From IMG/VR virus record IMGVR_UViG_3300009151_000043, positions 1 to 64,000 of that record: a DNA stretch of 64,000 nucleotides. One strand, written 5' to 3'. The notes below the pieces were generated by a model, which saw only the letters and a program-made list of their open reading frames with translations, was not told the origin of the DNA and ran no database searches. Positions within the stretch are counted from its first letter, which is position 1, and each line of letters opens with the position of its first letter. Below, one piece after another: positions 51,305 to 60,934 of this stretch. A program made the position numbers and the translations under genes. This DNA is from a virus.

Positions 51305-53707
51305 TTATGTTGTCATTTCCCAATAGGTGGCCAATAAGCCTATATTTCCAGCATAGCTATTATTCAGGTTGGCTGTACCTACGCGCAGTATTTTAAAATT
51401 AACAACGCAGTCTGCACTTATAAACTCTGCAGGTATTGATAGCATTGGGTGAGTTAATTTTATAGCTGTGTACCCAGCGTATGTTGCCCCGGAGGGTTGT
51501 AGCGCAAATTCTACAGGGTTAACTGCCGGGGTACGTTTTGTTAAATCAACCAGGTTATAATTCGTAGGCAGCTCCCCGTTAACGGCAGATACTGCAGAGT
51601 ATTGAAATTGGAATGCTACATTTCTTCGCGCTGTTGCATTATCCAAGGAACTGTCACCAAATAAATGAAATACTATATTCATCTTTTTGTTGTTCGCGTA
51701 ACCTCTAGGTAAAACAATTTTACCTATGATCCCGTAAGGGGTCGCTGAAGGTGCAGGCAGCTTAATGAATGACGTTAATTCTCTAAACTCTAGTCTGGCG
51801 TTGATAGGCTCGATCGAGTCTAGCTGACCTGTTAGTCCCTGAGACAAGTAACCGATTTCCCATACTCCAGGGTTGTCCTGCTGCTCAGTTGCAGAAATGC
51901 CTCCTACCCCCAGAACTTTCGCAACCACAGGAGTGACCACGGCTTTAAATGCACCATCAGGCTTAGAATAGGTTAGCGCAGCTATGGCCCTGTTAGCTGT
52001 ATATGTTGAGGTGAGCTCTGCAGGATACTCAAAAGGTATAGCTGTGTAGCCAGACGCAATGAACTGCGGATCAACATCTACAAAGACATCTCCAGTATGT
52101 CCTGGCGTGTAGGTGGACCCATCTATGTTATAAAATTTTATAAAGTTTGCTGCTCGGTTACTCTGCAGGTTAAGTGCAGACAATGAGCTCACTAACTGCG
52201 TCCTTAACGCTGGATTGAATTTTGCAAAAGAGGCGAATATACGCTTACGACTCCCAGCTGTCGTGGTGGGTTTGATTGTTGTTCTCCAGGAGTCCAATGC
52301 TGCGGGAGAAGCGGGGTCGTGAGGATAGTCTGGTGACCAGGGCTGTTCTCCGTCAGCGTCCGCGTGCCACCATAAGCCATACTCATTGAGTGAGTAGGTA
52401 CCGGTACCGTCGTAAACGTCATTGTATCTAACTAGCGCACCATTGAGATACAGCTGAATGAAGTTTGCCGGCACTGGAGGCAGGTATTTCCTTAGCTCAT
52501 TAGCTTCATCAAGCTCAAAATTTACTCGACGAGCCGCTGCTCCAGGGACAGGTACAAGAGTATAGTCTAGTCCTGTGTCCTCCACCAAGATAGATGGGTT
52601 TGGAATATTATAATAAAATACTGCTCCTGCGGGTGCGGCTACACCTGCGTCAGCAGCCTGTATCCACCCTAGTCTTACAGTATGGTTGTAAACACTCAAT
52701 GTCGCGGTGTCTCCTATGGAAAACGATGTGGACCCTGTAAGGTCCAGCTTGACTAGATTGTCGTCAGCAAGATCTAGATTCAGTATATTTCCAGAAGATA
52801 ACGGGACAGCTGTTCTCAGGCTAAACGCGCTTGCGGCAGACTGTACTGAAAATCTTACATCAGCTAATGTGCCTCCCGTAGTGACTGTAGCTGTGTATGT
52901 GTCTTTATCTATTCTGACGCGAGAATCTGTAGCCGGATGACCAACGTACCTGGTGGTGATGTTAGAGGCTGTTACAGTTTGCGAAGAAGAGACGGGGCTA
53001 GCGTCTCCAGCCAGGTACTTTTGAGACGATATTGTCCAAGTACCGTCAGATAACCTAGGGTAGCCTGCCACACGATCAAGAATATGATAGCGGTAATTTA
53101 TAAAAAACTGCGAGAATTCATCTACGTTAGTGTGTAGCAAAAATTGTCTCTTACTTATAGCGTACCCAACATAAACAGGTATTCCTGAAGGGTCTTTGGT
53201 AATCTTTCCAGGAGACTTATTTGAGAGATAGTACGGACCTACCTCAAAAGTCTCGGCTTGGTTTGCTGAGTTTTTTTGTAGCAGCCCTCGGATCGGGTCG
53301 TCTATGTTTACTGACAGCTCGCATAAGCCTTCAGTATACACGTCTGCTGTCATGGTCTGCGTATATATTCTTTTCAACAACCCGAACGTGTAGTTTGAGT
53401 TGTTTGGTGTGAACATCGAAGATGTGGTGCTGGATGAAAACCCTGTGACACCTCTTGCCAGCCCCACGCCATCTGTGTCGCTTTTAAAATACACCAGATT
53501 TAATTCATCACTAACAAGCGCCTCTTTTGGATGTATGGGCTGGTTGAAGCTGGTCAGGACAGATTTGCCTAAGAGCTCTTCAAATTTCTCATATAGATGC
53601 TGCTCACGTTGAGTCAGCTGCTCGATAGGTACATTAACGGTAGCCTGCTCAACAGTTTCACCATCTCTTATTTTTCTAACCGTAGGTAGCCAAGGAGTGA
53701 TACTCAT
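51305..53707 (-). CDS. Tail or baseplate structural protein, 800 aa
   Basis: The N-terminus VRKIRDGETVEQATVNVPIE, then QLTQREQHLYEKFEELLG, resembles the 'G..V....vN.PI..L..R...L' opening of some phage tail and baseplate proteins. The rest is mostly beta-rich with Thr/Ser-rich loops and several Gly-Asn turns, such as YHILDRVAGYPRLSDGTWTI. It lies between the 54 kb tail gene and the fibre cluster. A baseplate or proximal fibre role is likely. Confidence 0.65.
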   Translation of the reverse strand: MSITPWLPTVRKIRDGETVEQATVNVPIEQLTQREQHLYEKFEELLGKSVLTSFNQPIHPKEALVSDELNLVYFKSDTDGVGLARGVTGFSSSTTSSMFTPNNSNYTFGLLKRIYTQTMTADVYTEGLCELSVNIDDPIRGLLQKNSANQAETFEVGPYYLSNKSPGKITKDPSGIPVYVGYAISKRQFLLHTNVDEFSQFFINYRYHILDRVAGYPRLSDGTWTISSQKYLAGDASPVSSSQTVTASNITTRYVGHPATDSRVRIDKDTYTATVTTGGTLADVRFSVQSAASAFSLRTAVPLSSGNILNLDLADDNLVKLDLTGSTSFSIGDTATLSVYNHTVRLGWIQAADAGVAAPAGAVFYYNIPNPSILVEDTGLDYTLVPVPGAAARRVNFELDEANELRKYLPPVPANFIQLYLNGALVRYNDVYDGTGTYSLNEYGLWWHADADGEQPWSPDYPHDPASPAALDSWRTTIKPTTTAGSRKRIFASFAKFNPALRTQLVSSLSALNLQSNRAANFIKFYNIDGSTYTPGHTGDVFVDVDPQFIASGYTAIPFEYPAELTSTYTANRAIAALTYSKPDGAFKAVVTPVVAKVLGVGGISATEQQDNPGVWEIGYLSQGLTGQLDSIEPINARLEFRELTSFIKLPAPSATPYGIIGKIVLPRGYANNKKMNIVFHLFGDSSLDNATARRNVAFQFQYSAVSAVNGELPTNYNLVDLTKRTPAVNPVEFALQPSGATYAGYTAIKLTHPMLSIPAEFISADCVVNFKILRVGTANLNNSYAGNIGLLATYWEMTT

Positions 53708-53711
53708 AACA

Positions 53712-54296
53712 TTATGCGGATGGCACTAAAATTCTAACTCCCCAAGTAATGGTGAAATTATAGTTCGAGTTATACAACACAGGATTAAAGTTAGTTCTAG
53801 AAAACACCGTGTCTTTGCCTGGGTTGGCTAAGTCCGGCACTGAGACCAGCGCTACCTCGTAGATTTGGCTGCTCTCATTGAAATCTGCTCCTCCTGCTTT
53901 GGTGGCTGTGGTGACCATTGTGGAAAAAAGCACCGTGTTCTCGCTGTTCTCGTAGCCTGCAGAATACAGATAGTTGGGATTAAAGGTTAGAGGTTCTCTC
54001 AAATAACCAAAGTCCCCGACGTAATTAATGAATGGCGAGCTGTAGTCTATGTCTATGCTAGGTTTTTGAAAATCTCCTGGCGCATTACAATAACCTATAT
54101 ACATTCCCCAGATTTTAGCTAGTGGGTCGCCTCCCAAGGCTCTGGCGATTATATTTGCTCCTCCTTTGAGGATCATGTTGGGTTTATCTACAAGCAACGT
54201 ACTTTCTCCCGAAATCGAGTCTGTCTTCCATACTTTAATGAAGCCTGATAGTGCCTTGTCTGTTGCTAAAGTTTCTAATGTAGCCATAGAGTACAT
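53712..54296 (-). CDS. Tail structural protein, 194 aa
   Basis: ATG 54296, with ATG 54287 (MATLETLATDK) as a good alternative. Beta-rich, with GANIIARALGGDPLAKIWGM, then YIGYCNA, FNPNYLYSAGYE and NYNFTITWGVRILVP. Typical size of a fibre or tail-adaptor subunit. Family not recognised. Confidence 0.62.
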   Translation of the reverse strand: MYSMATLETLATDKALSGFIKVWKTDSISGESTLLVDKPNMILKGGANIIARALGGDPLAKIWGMYIGYCNAPGDFQKPSIDIDYSSPFINYVGDFGYLREPLTFNPNYLYSAGYENSENTVLFSTMVTTATKAGGADFNESSQIYEVALVSVPDLANPGKDTVFSRTNFNPVLYNSNYNFTITWGVRILVPSA

Positions 54297-54311
54297 TATA
54301 TTGATTTTTGA

Positions 54312-56177
54312 TTAAAAGTCTATTAATAAGATACTCGGAACCTCTCTGGTGGTGGGCCTCCTGTACACGTCTTCGCCAGGAGATAATACGCTCTCCGGTA
54401 TCTCGGTACGCATGACTCCGCATTTAATACCTGGAGAGGAGTCTTTACCTGAGGAGTTGTTGGCAGAGAGCTCCGCGAGGTTACCAGCTACATGCAGAGG
54501 AGCTTTTGTACTAGTGTCTCCTTCGGTCAATTCTTTATATGGTCCTACAGATATGCAAAATATTCTGTTTCTGTAGTCCTTATAATATTCAGGGTCACTA
54601 ACAACATCTCCAGGGCGTGCTCCAGTAGCTGGAGATGATCCGTCACAGCTAAACGCTAGCGGGTAATAACCAGGGATCGTTAAGCTGTTATTCAAGTTAT
54701 CTAGACTATCAATAGCTAGTTTGAAATTAACGTACACAAGCACATACACATGAGGAGGCAAATACTTGTCTAGTGTCGGGAAAACTTCCAAAAAGGTAAG
54801 CATTTGCTCCTCACTCGTGAAAGACATCTTCAACAACAAAGTGTTGTTTTTTAAGAAATTGCTAAGTATGAAGTTCAGTGGGTTTACTGGAGCCCTAGAG
54901 CTTGCATCTTTTAAAAGCCCTAAAGCATATAACAGTTTATCCTTTGTAGTATTCTCTTTATTGATGTATGCGTGAAACGCGTCCACATCTTCTCGTCTAC
55001 CTGTAACAGGGAAGGTTATGGTTCTTTTCAAGCTGCCTGCAGAACCTGTGATATCACATGTCACAAAAGTGTCGGTATTTTCAAAGAATAATTGTGCTTT
55101 AATCTCTGCATTAAATACATAAGAAGCAAACGCCAGCTTGCGAGTCTCTATCTTGCTTAGCCACCACACAGGGTCAATCACACTATCAATAAGAAGAACG
55201 TCGTTGGTTAATATGTCTCCGGCTTGCAGCACAGCGTTCACCTGTACAAAATCAGCAATTTCTTGAGCTAGGTTTATCCTGTATACATTTTTATCTGTAA
55301 TCACATATTTAAACCGGGTGTCCTCGTAGATGTCTTCGACCGTCTCAGTAACTCCCAAGATAGTTGGACATCCTGCCAATACAGCGAAAATCTTGTTTAG
55401 TGCAGAAATCGTGGGACCCTCTACATAAAGGTTCATTAAAGAAATTAAGATATCTTTATATGCTTGCGACGAATCCATCTTTACATCAAGCAGTGTGCCG
55501 AAGTTCGTATATAACGCGTCCTCGTCCAGCTCGGCATTATACAACCACAAAATTACAAACTCGTCCTCTACCAATGCACCATTGTCGTCTTTGAAAAAAG
55601 ATGGAGCACCTTCTGAAGTAATGATCTTGGTTCGCGCAAGTGACGGATCGTTGAAGATATCTTTGTTAAAGAATAGTACGTTATTTTTGAGAATAACATC
55701 AACACCACTAATCAGCATTACCTGGGGAGCAATAATTCTGTCAGCGATCACATTAAATTTCTTAACTTTATTGGTTAGAGAAAAGCTGTAGACTGTGGAA
55801 CCATCCGTATGTTTAGCCTCACCAAATCGAAATAATTGTCCTCCGTAAAACAAGTCGGTTACGGGCTGACTACCAAAGACTGCTCCATCCTTCTCAAAAA
55901 CAAAAGGAGCCTTGTTATATTCTGACTTTTTAATCACCAAAGGAAGCCACTTTTCCTTGTGCAGTACACCTATATCTTTAATAGAGTATTTTTGAATATT
56001 CTCTACCAGATTATAGTACGCTTGTATGGCTTCCTCGGCCATACCGGTAGTGTATCCCTTCAGCTCGTTTTTGCTTGTGAATAGCTGAGTCCAAAACGAA
56101 CCTAGTGAGCGGTAAAGATATTGACCATCAGTGATATCCTCTGCCGGGAATTTAGCTGACAGGAAATCGATATTCAT
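54312..56177 (-). CDS. Baseplate or tail protein, 621 aa
   Basis: The N-terminal FPAEDITDGQYLYRSLGSFW and EEAIQAYYNLVENIQKYS are helical. The middle is beta-rich, with a repeated 'D.N.Y.INLAQEIADFV' style. The C-terminal 60 residues are Ser/Pro/Gly-rich. It lies directly after the baseplate J-like gene, where contractile phages carry large baseplate proteins. Specific family not recognised. Confidence 0.68.
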   Translation of the reverse strand: MNIDFLSAKFPAEDITDGQYLYRSLGSFWTQLFTSKNELKGYTTGMAEEAIQAYYNLVENIQKYSIKDIGVLHKEKWLPLVIKKSEYNKAPFVFEKDGAVFGSQPVTDLFYGGQLFRFGEAKHTDGSTVYSFSLTNKVKKFNVIADRIIAPQVMLISGVDVILKNNVLFFNKDIFNDPSLARTKIITSEGAPSFFKDDNGALVEDEFVILWLYNAELDEDALYTNFGTLLDVKMDSSQAYKDILISLMNLYVEGPTISALNKIFAVLAGCPTILGVTETVEDIYEDTRFKYVITDKNVYRINLAQEIADFVQVNAVLQAGDILTNDVLLIDSVIDPVWWLSKIETRKLAFASYVFNAEIKAQLFFENTDTFVTCDITGSAGSLKRTITFPVTGRREDVDAFHAYINKENTTKDKLLYALGLLKDASSRAPVNPLNFILSNFLKNNTLLLKMSFTSEEQMLTFLEVFPTLDKYLPPHVYVLVYVNFKLAIDSLDNLNNSLTIPGYYPLAFSCDGSSPATGARPGDVVSDPEYYKDYRNRIFCISVGPYKELTEGDTSTKAPLHVAGNLAELSANNSSGKDSSPGIKCGVMRTEIPESVLSPGEDVYRRPTTREVPSILLIDF

Positions 56178-56179
56178 AA

Positions 56180-57784
56180 TTAAGCGATACTCAAAGCTAT
56201 GTTGTCGATAGGCTGCACCACGCCAGCTTCAAACCTATAATAATCTATGAAATAGAGCGTTGTTTTCTTGGTCACCCCTTTAGCTAGATTCTCAGGTATA
56301 GTTAACACAGCTGAGTCAGCTAGTGGGATTATTGTTCCATCGGAACAGAAAACATTACCACTCATCTTTATTGGTAGGTCTACGCGCTTGATGTCATAGT
56401 TATGACATATATCGATTATCGACGAAGCCTGCAATTCCTCGCCAAAAGGTATGGAATTCACATAAGAGAATATGTCTTTTTTAAGCTTCTGCAAGTTAAG
56501 CGAAGTGTAAGTGTCGCTTGTTCTTTTTTTGATTAAATTGATTTCTAAAGAAACAAAACAAGGTACCACGGCTTTGACCAAATAGTCTGCGCAAGCTAAT
56601 CTCTGACTGTCCAGCAGCAGCATGTCCTGCATCTCGAGAATATTCGGCTGCACAACAAGCTGCAGCACAAAGTCCATTTTATCTAGTGAGTTGTTGGTGT
56701 ATTTAAACCTTAGTCTAGCTGTTTGGTATTTTGTGAAACGTGCTTCGTCGTCGTTGTTCAGCTCGTTATGCCTCTGAAATGGGTAGTATCCAGTGCCGTA
56801 ATGTGTGTCTACCACCACCAGGGTACCTGTTAAATCTGCCTCCGTGGTTAGAGGTATTATAGACTTCACGTAATAGAAGCCTGGCGCGTCATCATTGGCT
56901 ATATCTAGCTCCCACAAGCCATCAGCTACTCGCTTACCTGTCTTGGTTATTGTTACTGTCTCTGGTCCTAGACTGCTACGCACATAAACATCCGCCTTCC
57001 CAAAAGTCGATATGCCTAGGGCGTTTTGCTTAGCCCTTGTCAGCTCTGGGTCATTCGCACCACAAATGGATAGCGTTTTAAACCCTGAGAATGTACTGCT
57101 GAACTGTTTAAATATTCCTGCCTCTGACTCAAAGCGTGAGTTACCTAGGTTGTTTTTTATTTTAGCTACTAGCTGCTTATCATTTTCTTTAGCTGCTCCA
57201 GATGAAAAATTACCGTACGCTTCAATAGATACCAGGTTAGTTATGAAAAACTTTGGTGGAAGTGTGAATCTAGTGCCTGAAGCAACCTGATATTCTGGGC
57301 CCTCTGCGGAAGCTTCCACATCGAGTAAAAAATAATAGCCTGCAGTATCTGCGTACATCTGCTTCTCAGTAGTTACTCTGGAGGGGTTCATACTGAATCT
57401 GATGTTTGCAGGGATCGTATATGTTAGGTTCAGTAAAGGCTGCACAAACTGATAGCCTTTCCTGAACAAATAGTCATCCGCAGCAGACACAGTTACTTTC
57501 AGCTTTCCTCGTACTTTTACTCCTGAGCTTCTTTCAGTGTTGTAGTTTGAAGCAATCAGATCCATTAGCGGCGAATATGTGGTCTCTGCGGAGTCAGTGA
57601 TTTGCTTTATTGTACTGCCCTGGTTTAAGGTCTGTATTGTATTGTACTGCTCGTTCTGGATAGCTGCAGCCAACTTGATCAGAAGCTCGCTGATAACTGA
57701 CCCTGGACCAGTCTCAATATCTGTGTAGTTCTGGGCTATAAAAGCGGTTAATCTCTCTGCGGTATTGTAGGTTGTTTCAGCCAT
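56180..57784 (-). CDS. Baseplate J-like protein
   Basis: 534 aa. The N-terminal helix TAERLTAFIAQNYTDIETGP, then GSVISELLIKLAAAI, matches baseplate J / gp6-type proteins. Beta-barrel-like repeats follow (VSAADDYLFRKGYQFVQP, EGPEYQVASGTRFTLPP, FTKYQTARLRFKYTNN). The C-terminal region (INLIKKRTSDTY, FSYNSI-type VNSIPFGEELQASSIIDICH) resembles the J C-terminal part. Baseplate wedges hold the sheath-tube junction. Adjacent to the gp25/GPW-like gene, as in contractile tails. Confidence 0.82.
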   Translation of the reverse strand: MAETTYNTAERLTAFIAQNYTDIETGPGSVISELLIKLAAAIQNEQYNTIQTLNQGSTIKQITDSAETTYSPLMDLIASNYNTERSSGVKVRGKLKVTVSAADDYLFRKGYQFVQPLLNLTYTIPANIRFSMNPSRVTTEKQMYADTAGYYFLLDVEASAEGPEYQVASGTRFTLPPKFFITNLVSIEAYGNFSSGAAKENDKQLVAKIKNNLGNSRFESEAGIFKQFSSTFSGFKTLSICGANDPELTRAKQNALGISTFGKADVYVRSSLGPETVTITKTGKRVADGLWELDIANDDAPGFYYVKSIIPLTTEADLTGTLVVVDTHYGTGYYPFQRHNELNNDDEARFTKYQTARLRFKYTNNSLDKMDFVLQLVVQPNILEMQDMLLLDSQRLACADYLVKAVVPCFVSLEINLIKKRTSDTYTSLNLQKLKKDIFSYVNSIPFGEELQASSIIDICHNYDIKRVDLPIKMSGNVFCSDGTIIPLADSAVLTIPENLAKGVTKKTTLYFIDYYRFEAGVVQPIDNIALSIA

Positions 57785-57787
57785 AAA

Positions 57788-58267
57788 TTATTTAGGTAAT
57801 GGAACCAAGAAGTCTAGAACACTTTCAGCTTCTGTTTTAATACTTACACTAAAACTTACTGCTCCCCCTTGCAAAACAATATCTATCAGGTCTGCAGAAA
57901 CAATTCTCTCGTCGGGAGGAGTAACTGCGACTCTTTGTGCTTTTTTAAATTCAACAACTACATCAAAGCTAGCCAAACGAAAAAGTTGCGCTGCAGCCAG
58001 CTTGTCGGTCGGTGAGACTCCTGTTTGTAAGCTGAAAAGCAAGGAAGTCCCGAAGTCGCTGTAGAAGGGTTGCGACCCTATGTTGGTCATCAGCATAATC
58101 GCGTAGCGCTGCACTAGCTTTTGTACACCTGAACAAAATCGTGGGCGCGCCCCAAAAGAAACATCCACGTTCTGCGGTCCTTCGAGCGTAGCGTCAGGAT
58201 ATTGGAATATACTGATATCTTTCTGGCGTCCCGAATAATCTGTGGAGGCTGTGTTAGCTATACCCAT
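57788..58267 (-). CDS. Baseplate wedge protein, gp25/GPW-like
   Basis: 159 aa. SGVQKLVQRYAIMLMTNIGS and PFYSDFGTSLLFSLQ fit the gp25/GPW wedge pattern (helix, 'T..Ge....p.fGt.L'). Acidic N-terminal extension. It is 3 bp from the J-like gene; together they mark a contractile-tail baseplate. Confidence 0.78.
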   Translation of the reverse strand: MGIANTASTDYSGRQKDISIFQYPDATLEGPQNVDVSFGARPRFCSGVQKLVQRYAIMLMTNIGSQPFYSDFGTSLLFSLQTGVSPTDKLAAAQLFRLASFDVVVEFKKAQRVAVTPPDERIVSADLIDIVLQGGAVSFSVSIKTEAESVLDFLVPLPK

Positions 58268-58270
58268 AGG

Positions 58271-58693
58271 TTAATCTAGATTGCTTTTGAATGTTGAGAA
58301 AAGCCCTAGGCCTGTACCTACCGAGGCGGAATTACGCGAGCCTTTCTGGATGAGATCATCTCTGTAAAAATGCATCCTTCCCTTGTAGCGTTGCACAAAG
58401 CATTTATTAAAACTATACAGAGCAGATATCTCTACCTTCAGGGCACTGACTCCTTTTCTGCTTTTGGGTGACGTATTTTTATATCTCTCAACGTACTCAC
58501 TGTTAAGCTCTCCCCTGTCGGTAACTGCTCGTAGATCTTTGAGTTTAAATGTTCCGGTGTACTCTATACCTTGCGTGAACCATACACGCCCAGGTCTATC
58601 ATTGGATAACCTCGCATAAGGAATATACGACGTTAGCCATCCAGATATGGATCCTAACAAATCTGATAATTTTTTAAAAGGAGGCTTTGCCAT
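58271..58693 (-). CDS. Hypothetical tail-cluster protein, 140 aa
   Basis: MAKPPFKKLSDLLGSISGWL start. It is basic (SPKSRKGVSALKVEISALYS, VQRYKGRMHFYRD), with a hydrophobic N-terminal helix. A SD-like GGATGG lies 6 nt before the ATG. Unknown; probably structural by position. Confidence 0.62.
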   Translation of the reverse strand: MAKPPFKKLSDLLGSISGWLTSYIPYARLSNDRPGRVWFTQGIEYTGTFKLKDLRAVTDRGELNSEYVERYKNTSPKSRKGVSALKVEISALYSFNKCFVQRYKGRMHFYRDDLIQKGSRNSASVGTGLGLFSTFKSNLD

Positions 58694-59326
58694 CTATTTC
58701 CATCCTTTGGCTAGTGTTGTGTTCATTAGCTTTATTCTATTATTTAATGTGCTATTAGACAAATTCAATTTACTAGCAATTTCAGCATTACCTAATATCT
58801 TTTTACCGCCAAACCCTGTTTTGTGTTCAAAGATAAGTTTATCTTTGTCCGAAAGATCATGATATACAAAATGTACCCACTCGTCATTCGTACTATCGAA
58901 TAGCGCCGGGGACTCGAACAAAGAAGACATGCCTGTACTTATTTTTTTGCTGTTAAGCATATTGTTTGTAGCTTTCAGACTAAATCCTGAGTGATGAGCT
59001 ATTTCTTCAACTGTAGGAGATCTTCCTAGGGTGTGCTCAAGATCTTTTTCCACTTTCTGTATTTTGTTTATACCAAACTGTGTGTTTTCAGGTATGCGTA
59101 CAACGCCGCCATATTGCGTAGACATTCTGGATAATTTTTTAAGGCTATTTACCAGGTGTGTGCTGAACTTATATCCAGAGCCGGCGTCGTAGGTTCTTGC
59201 TGCCTCTCGAGCCAACCTATAGGCCTCTATCTGTACAGAGATCAACGGAAGATTTGTCGCGTGACGCGCAGCCTCCAGCTCGATCAGCTTTTTATTATCT
59301 TTAATGAGTTTCTCGATGTCGTTCAT
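58694..59326 (-). CDS. RNA polymerase sigma-70-family factor
   Basis: 210 aa. Region 2: YRLAREAARTYDAGSGYKFS, then THLVNSLKKLSRMS and VVRIPEN, matching the 'YDp..GykFsT....i.R...vRiP' signature. Region 3: LEHTLGRSPTVEEIAHHSGFS. Region 4: HDLSDKDKLIFEHKTGFGGK, then IASKLNLSNSTLNNRIKLMN. Longer than the ECF-like factor at 7435 and of a different type. It sits among tail genes, 6 bp downstream of the hub-like gene, so it is co-expressed late. It might drive late transcription or a later switch. Confidence 0.85.
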   Translation of the reverse strand: MNDIEKLIKDNKKLIELEAARHATNLPLISVQIEAYRLAREAARTYDAGSGYKFSTHLVNSLKKLSRMSTQYGGVVRIPENTQFGINKIQKVEKDLEHTLGRSPTVEEIAHHSGFSLKATNNMLNSKKISTGMSSLFESPALFDSTNDEWVHFVYHDLSDKDKLIFEHKTGFGGKKILGNAEIASKLNLSNSTLNNRIKLMNTTLAKGWK

Positions 59327-59332
59327 ATGTTG

Positions 59333-60934
59333 TTATGAGCAATCGTTTACAAATGCGCTGGCTACCTTCGCGTCTGTTCCTCCGTCTGCTCCTAAAAATT
59401 TATCTCCCTCCACACCTGAGGGACCGCTACTTATTCTTCCTGAAGTATAAGTTATTGTGGTCATAGCTTGGCCTGAAGACGGGGCAACAAGGTCCACTTT
59501 ATGTGTTACTGATGTAACAAAAAAAGAAATACATACTCCTGTCTCTGTGTACAAAACGCCTCCCACCCCAGGAGCCCAGTTAGGGTTAAAATCAGTTGTT
59601 AATGATCCTTGTCTATCGAAGTATTTAAATTGATGATACTTGCACTCAGCGTAACTATTTGCCACCTCTTTCAACGTGCTCTTATAGGCATTGCGCGCGG
59701 TATCTGCAGCTTCCTTGTGCCCTTGTGAGGCCTTTTTAGCGGCGTCTCCCAACGACTCTTTCTCGCTATACATGGATTCGCTTTCTTTATCATACTTGTC
59801 TGACCCTTCAGGAGAGTCAGAGGCGCTAGCGCCGAACGGGTTGACGCCCATCCATGGGTGTATGTTGAGGACTAGCACTCCTGAGGCGTTAGTTTGTTCA
59901 GCTGAATAGCATCCTATCACCGAGGTATCAAAAGTTTCATCTCCCAGATTCCCTCCTCCTCCTTCTCCTCCATCGGAGCATACAACCACATGTCCCAAGT
60001 CTTTAAACCCTCCATCATTGTATGAATAACTTACAATGTCTATAGGTTTTGCTATATTGACCTCTGAGGCTTGAGGTTTAAACACAGAGTTGGCTGGCAC
60101 TACCCAAGCTTTTGAATTTCCAAAAAGCATAGAGCACCCTATGGAACTCAGGAACTGCATGTAGTTTTCTAAAAGCCCTGGAGGACCGTGTTTAAATACA
60201 TATTCCATCCCTGTCAACACATCCTCACTTTCCGCTGTGAGGTTCGCTAATGCTCCTTTAGTCACTGAAGAGAGATCCAAGTTTTCAAAAATATCTCTAG
60301 CTATACCTAAGTTTTTTTTATAGGGACCACTCGAGTATACATTTTCAAAAGGAAAGGCTCCGTCCACACAAGTCTCGTCCTGGAGGTATTCGCGCCAACC
60401 GCCTTCTTGTTTTTTCAAAATTACTTTCATTAATTCTGTATAGAATTCCACAGGGTTGAGTTCTGTGGCTACCTCTTGCTCAAGGTTTGTCCAGGCTTCT
60501 ACTTTTGCGTCCTCGCCCTGGGCAGAGGTTACTGTGTCATAATTAGACGGCTTAAATATGTTTATACTTCCTGGATACAGCCCAGGCGTGAGGGTTGTCA
60601 GCTCTAACGCAGCTTGCGCCTTATTTTTGATTACAGCCTGATAGGATACGTTACCTGCGACGTTTGAAATGGACATGCCGTCCAGCAGCCCTGTGAAGTG
60701 TACCTTTCGTGTTACCTTTTCACCATTAATAGCTATCTTTACACTAATACTGACACTGGCTTCGCTGCGTTTACTTCCTTCTATATCTCCAAAACTTGCT
60801 TTTTTACTGATCTTCTCTCCGTTTCCTGGGCACAGATCCACATAAGCGGTAGGTATGCTTCCCGCCTGATGAACAATCGTAGCACCTATTGGTGTACCTG
60901 GAACACCCTGGGCTTCTATTGATACATCTCCCAT
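59333..60934 (-). CDS. Tail hub-like protein, 533 aa
   Basis: MGDVSIEAQGVPGTPIGATI opening, with beta-rich segments (VSISVKIAINGEKVTRKVHF). A Ser/Asp/Lys-rich low-complexity region (SDSPEGSDKYDKESESM) and a following helix are inserted at about 390-440. A Gly-rich SDGGEGGGGNLGD loop lies near residue 325. The late region VGGVLYTETGVCISFFVTSV and the position after a tape-measure-like gene suggest a hub/baseplate component (gp27-like position). The overlap with the upstream gene is 19 nt. Not certain. Confidence 0.6.
   Translation of the reverse strand: MGDVSIEAQGVPGTPIGATIVHQAGSIPTAYVDLCPGNGEKISKKASFGDIEGSKRSEASVSISVKIAINGEKVTRKVHFTGLLDGMSISNVAGNVSYQAVIKNKAQAALELTTLTPGLYPGSINIFKPSNYDTVTSAQGEDAKVEAWTNLEQEVATELNPVEFYTELMKVILKKQEGGWREYLQDETCVDGAFPFENVYSSGPYKKNLGIARDIFENLDLSSVTKGALANLTAESEDVLTGMEYVFKHGPPGLLENYMQFLSSIGCSMLFGNSKAWVVPANSVFKPQASEVNIAKPIDIVSYSYNDGGFKDLGHVVVCSDGGEGGGGNLGDETFDTSVIGCYSAEQTNASGVLVLNIHPWMGVNPFGASASDSPEGSDKYDKESESMYSEKESLGDAAKKASQGHKEAADTARNAYKSTLKEVANSYAECKYHQFKYFDRQGSLTTDFNPNWAPGVGGVLYTETGVCISFFVTSVTHKVDLVAPSSGQAMTTITYTSGRISSGPSGVEGDKFLGADGGTDAKVASAFVNDCS

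Noticed and set aside
54295-54300. TATAAT overlapping ATG 54296
   Set aside because: A weak TAGACT at a 16-bp spacing is possible, but A/T-rich start regions are common here and one match is not enough.
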